Shown here: in pieces, positions 5,209 to 5,815 of the stretch
How positions within the stretch are numbered: position 1 is the first letter of the stretch
Layout of the letters: each line of letters starts with the position of its first letter
Assembly: GCA_022566435.1 (NCBI GenBank)
Contig: JADFIX010000307.1
Span: 1 to 5,815 of the forward strand
DNA: 5,815 nt
Source: Planctomycetota bacterium
GTDB taxonomy: Bacteria > Planctomycetota > Phycisphaerae > UBA1845
Direction of reading: 5' to 3'
Notes under the pieces: model-generated
Database searches by the model: none
Seen by the model: the letters and a program-made list of their open reading frames with translations, nothing else
What the model was told of the DNA's origin: nothing
Translations under genes and position numbers: made by a program

Positions 5209-5236
5209 ACCCTAACAAATACCGAAACAATGTCAA
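5209..5236 (-). promoter_or_regulatory. Candidate promoter for the DUF1579 gene
   Basis: On the minus strand a perfect TTGACA (plus 5231-5236) is followed after 16 bases by TAGGGT (plus 5209-5214), which keeps the key first two and last bases of a -10 box. A better -10 hexamer, TATCAT (plus 5204-5209), lies at 21 bases spacing, longer than usual. Initiation near 5197-5202 would leave a leader of about 170 bases. That leader contains GTTCC/GGAAC (5-bp stem, plus around 5131-5145) and a purine run, but no riboswitch I recognise. Confidence 0.45.
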
Positions 5237-5815
5237 TCGAATTCTGTAAAGAATTTCAGCGGATCTTCGCGCCCGTTCTCGCGCGCATTCGAAGAATCTA
5301 GGTTCTAAGGTTCTAGGGGCGACCCGTACTTGGCACCGAGACTCCCTACTTGGCACCCGGCCTACAAAGCAGCAAAGCTTCCGTGAGGCGTAGGTCGCAT
5401 AATCGGCGGAGGCAATGCGGCGCGTGGCAAGAGCCATTGGAGAAAGTATGAGCCACCATAGCAAAGAAGCGCAGCACTAACAGCGCCGTGCAGCGATGGT
5501 GCCAACCTGCCGATTGGTTTCCGGAATTCCGCCATATTGCACCACTCGCATTTTACCGCCCCCCCGCCCGCTTCGTATGCTTTCGCGTCGTCTCCCGTTC
5601 GCCACCCGCCTGCGGCGGACTTACCCTGGATTACTTTCTTGAACCCCTTGGGGGCCTTTGGGGTTCGTCGGCTTGCGGCGTTCGCTGTCCGGCGTGACTC
5701 GTTGTCTCGGGGTTCCTCGCCCTTCGAGGTTCGTCGGTTTTCGGAATACGTCACCGTCCGGGGTCCGTTGTCCGGCGGGATTAACGGGACAACGATGACG
5801 CGCTCACGGCACCTA
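5237..5815. other. Stretch without a convincing gene
   Basis: Apart from the short repeats at 5298-5355, this right-hand end holds a seven-base-pair inverted repeat GAACCCC/GGGGTTC (5641-5647 and 5660-5666) and a degenerate duplication of about 55 bases. The duplication starts with GGTTCGTCGG at 5662 and 5728; both copies go on to a GTCCGGSG block and a GTTGTC block. A 130-codon minus-strand open frame (5362-5754) exists, but its composition (RRT..RRTP, PPP) and position look like translated repeat DNA. I see no tRNA, rRNA or CRISPR pattern. Confidence 0.5.
5298..5355. repeat. Short direct repeats AGGTTCTA x2 and TACTTGGCACC x2
   Basis: AGGTTCTA occurs back to back at 5298-5305 and 5306-5313. 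TACTTGGCACC occurs at 5325-5335 and again at 5345-5355, twenty bases apart, and its core recurs inverted as GGTGCCAA near 5496. Spacing of about two helical turns would suit a dimeric DNA-binding protein, but this could also be part of a dispersed intergenic repeat. Confidence 0.4.

Noticed and set aside
5362..5754. 130-codon open frame on the minus strand
   Set aside because: It has no recognisable domain, no Shine-Dalgarno, and a composition (repeated RRT, PPP) that follows from the repeat-rich DNA. It could be real only if conserved elsewhere.

Overview
The window most resembles a Planctomycetota genome, probably of the Phycisphaerae type. The reasons are moderately high GC, small two-helix membrane proteins ending in a CxxCGxxLxGNxSGxCPECG zinc ribbon, a secreted YWTD-repeat protein with an IPTL-type C-terminal sorting signal, and a secreted DUF1579 protein. 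This is a judgement from protein style, since no search could be run.

Left region (1-1233): a possible gene tail from the left edge, then three successive zinc-ribbon endings. The first (123-275) has no recognisable N-terminal half and looks like a broken gene. The next two are intact genes (272-793 and 790-1233). Each starts inside the stop codon of the one before it (ATGA), so the cluster is probably translationally coupled. The function is unknown.

Centre-left (1234-2867): a two-domain GNAT acetyltransferase is followed after 46 bases by miaE, the di-iron tRNA hydroxylase that converts ms2i6A37 to ms2io6A37. The miaE start has no Shine-Dalgarno sequence and sits about ten bases after a good -10 hexamer.

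Centre (2748-4487) is the most interesting part. A gapless direct repeat of about 320 bp occurs twice, exactly 1420 bp apart and about 85% identical by hand count. Each copy spans the miaE 3' end, a stop-codon hairpin and the 3' end of a convergent DUF1579 gene. Copy A has the real miaE end but only a truncated DUF1579 remnant. Copy B has the intact DUF1579 gene, but its miaE tail is now read as the C-terminus of an unrelated gene. That gene (3229-4287) encodes a signal peptide, six YWTD/LDL-receptor-B-like repeats (a predicted six-bladed propeller) and an IPTL-CTERM segment, followed by a 37-residue MiaE-derived tail. The simplest account is that a miaE/DUF1579 cassette was duplicated, and a later rearrangement fused the propeller gene to the second miaE tail.

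Right region (4384-5815): the intact secreted DUF1579 gene on the minus strand, with a candidate promoter and a leader of about 170 bases. After it come about 500 bases with short direct and inverted repeats and no convincing gene. The coding regions fall into small separate units rather than one pathway; miaE is the only one with a well-defined biochemical role.
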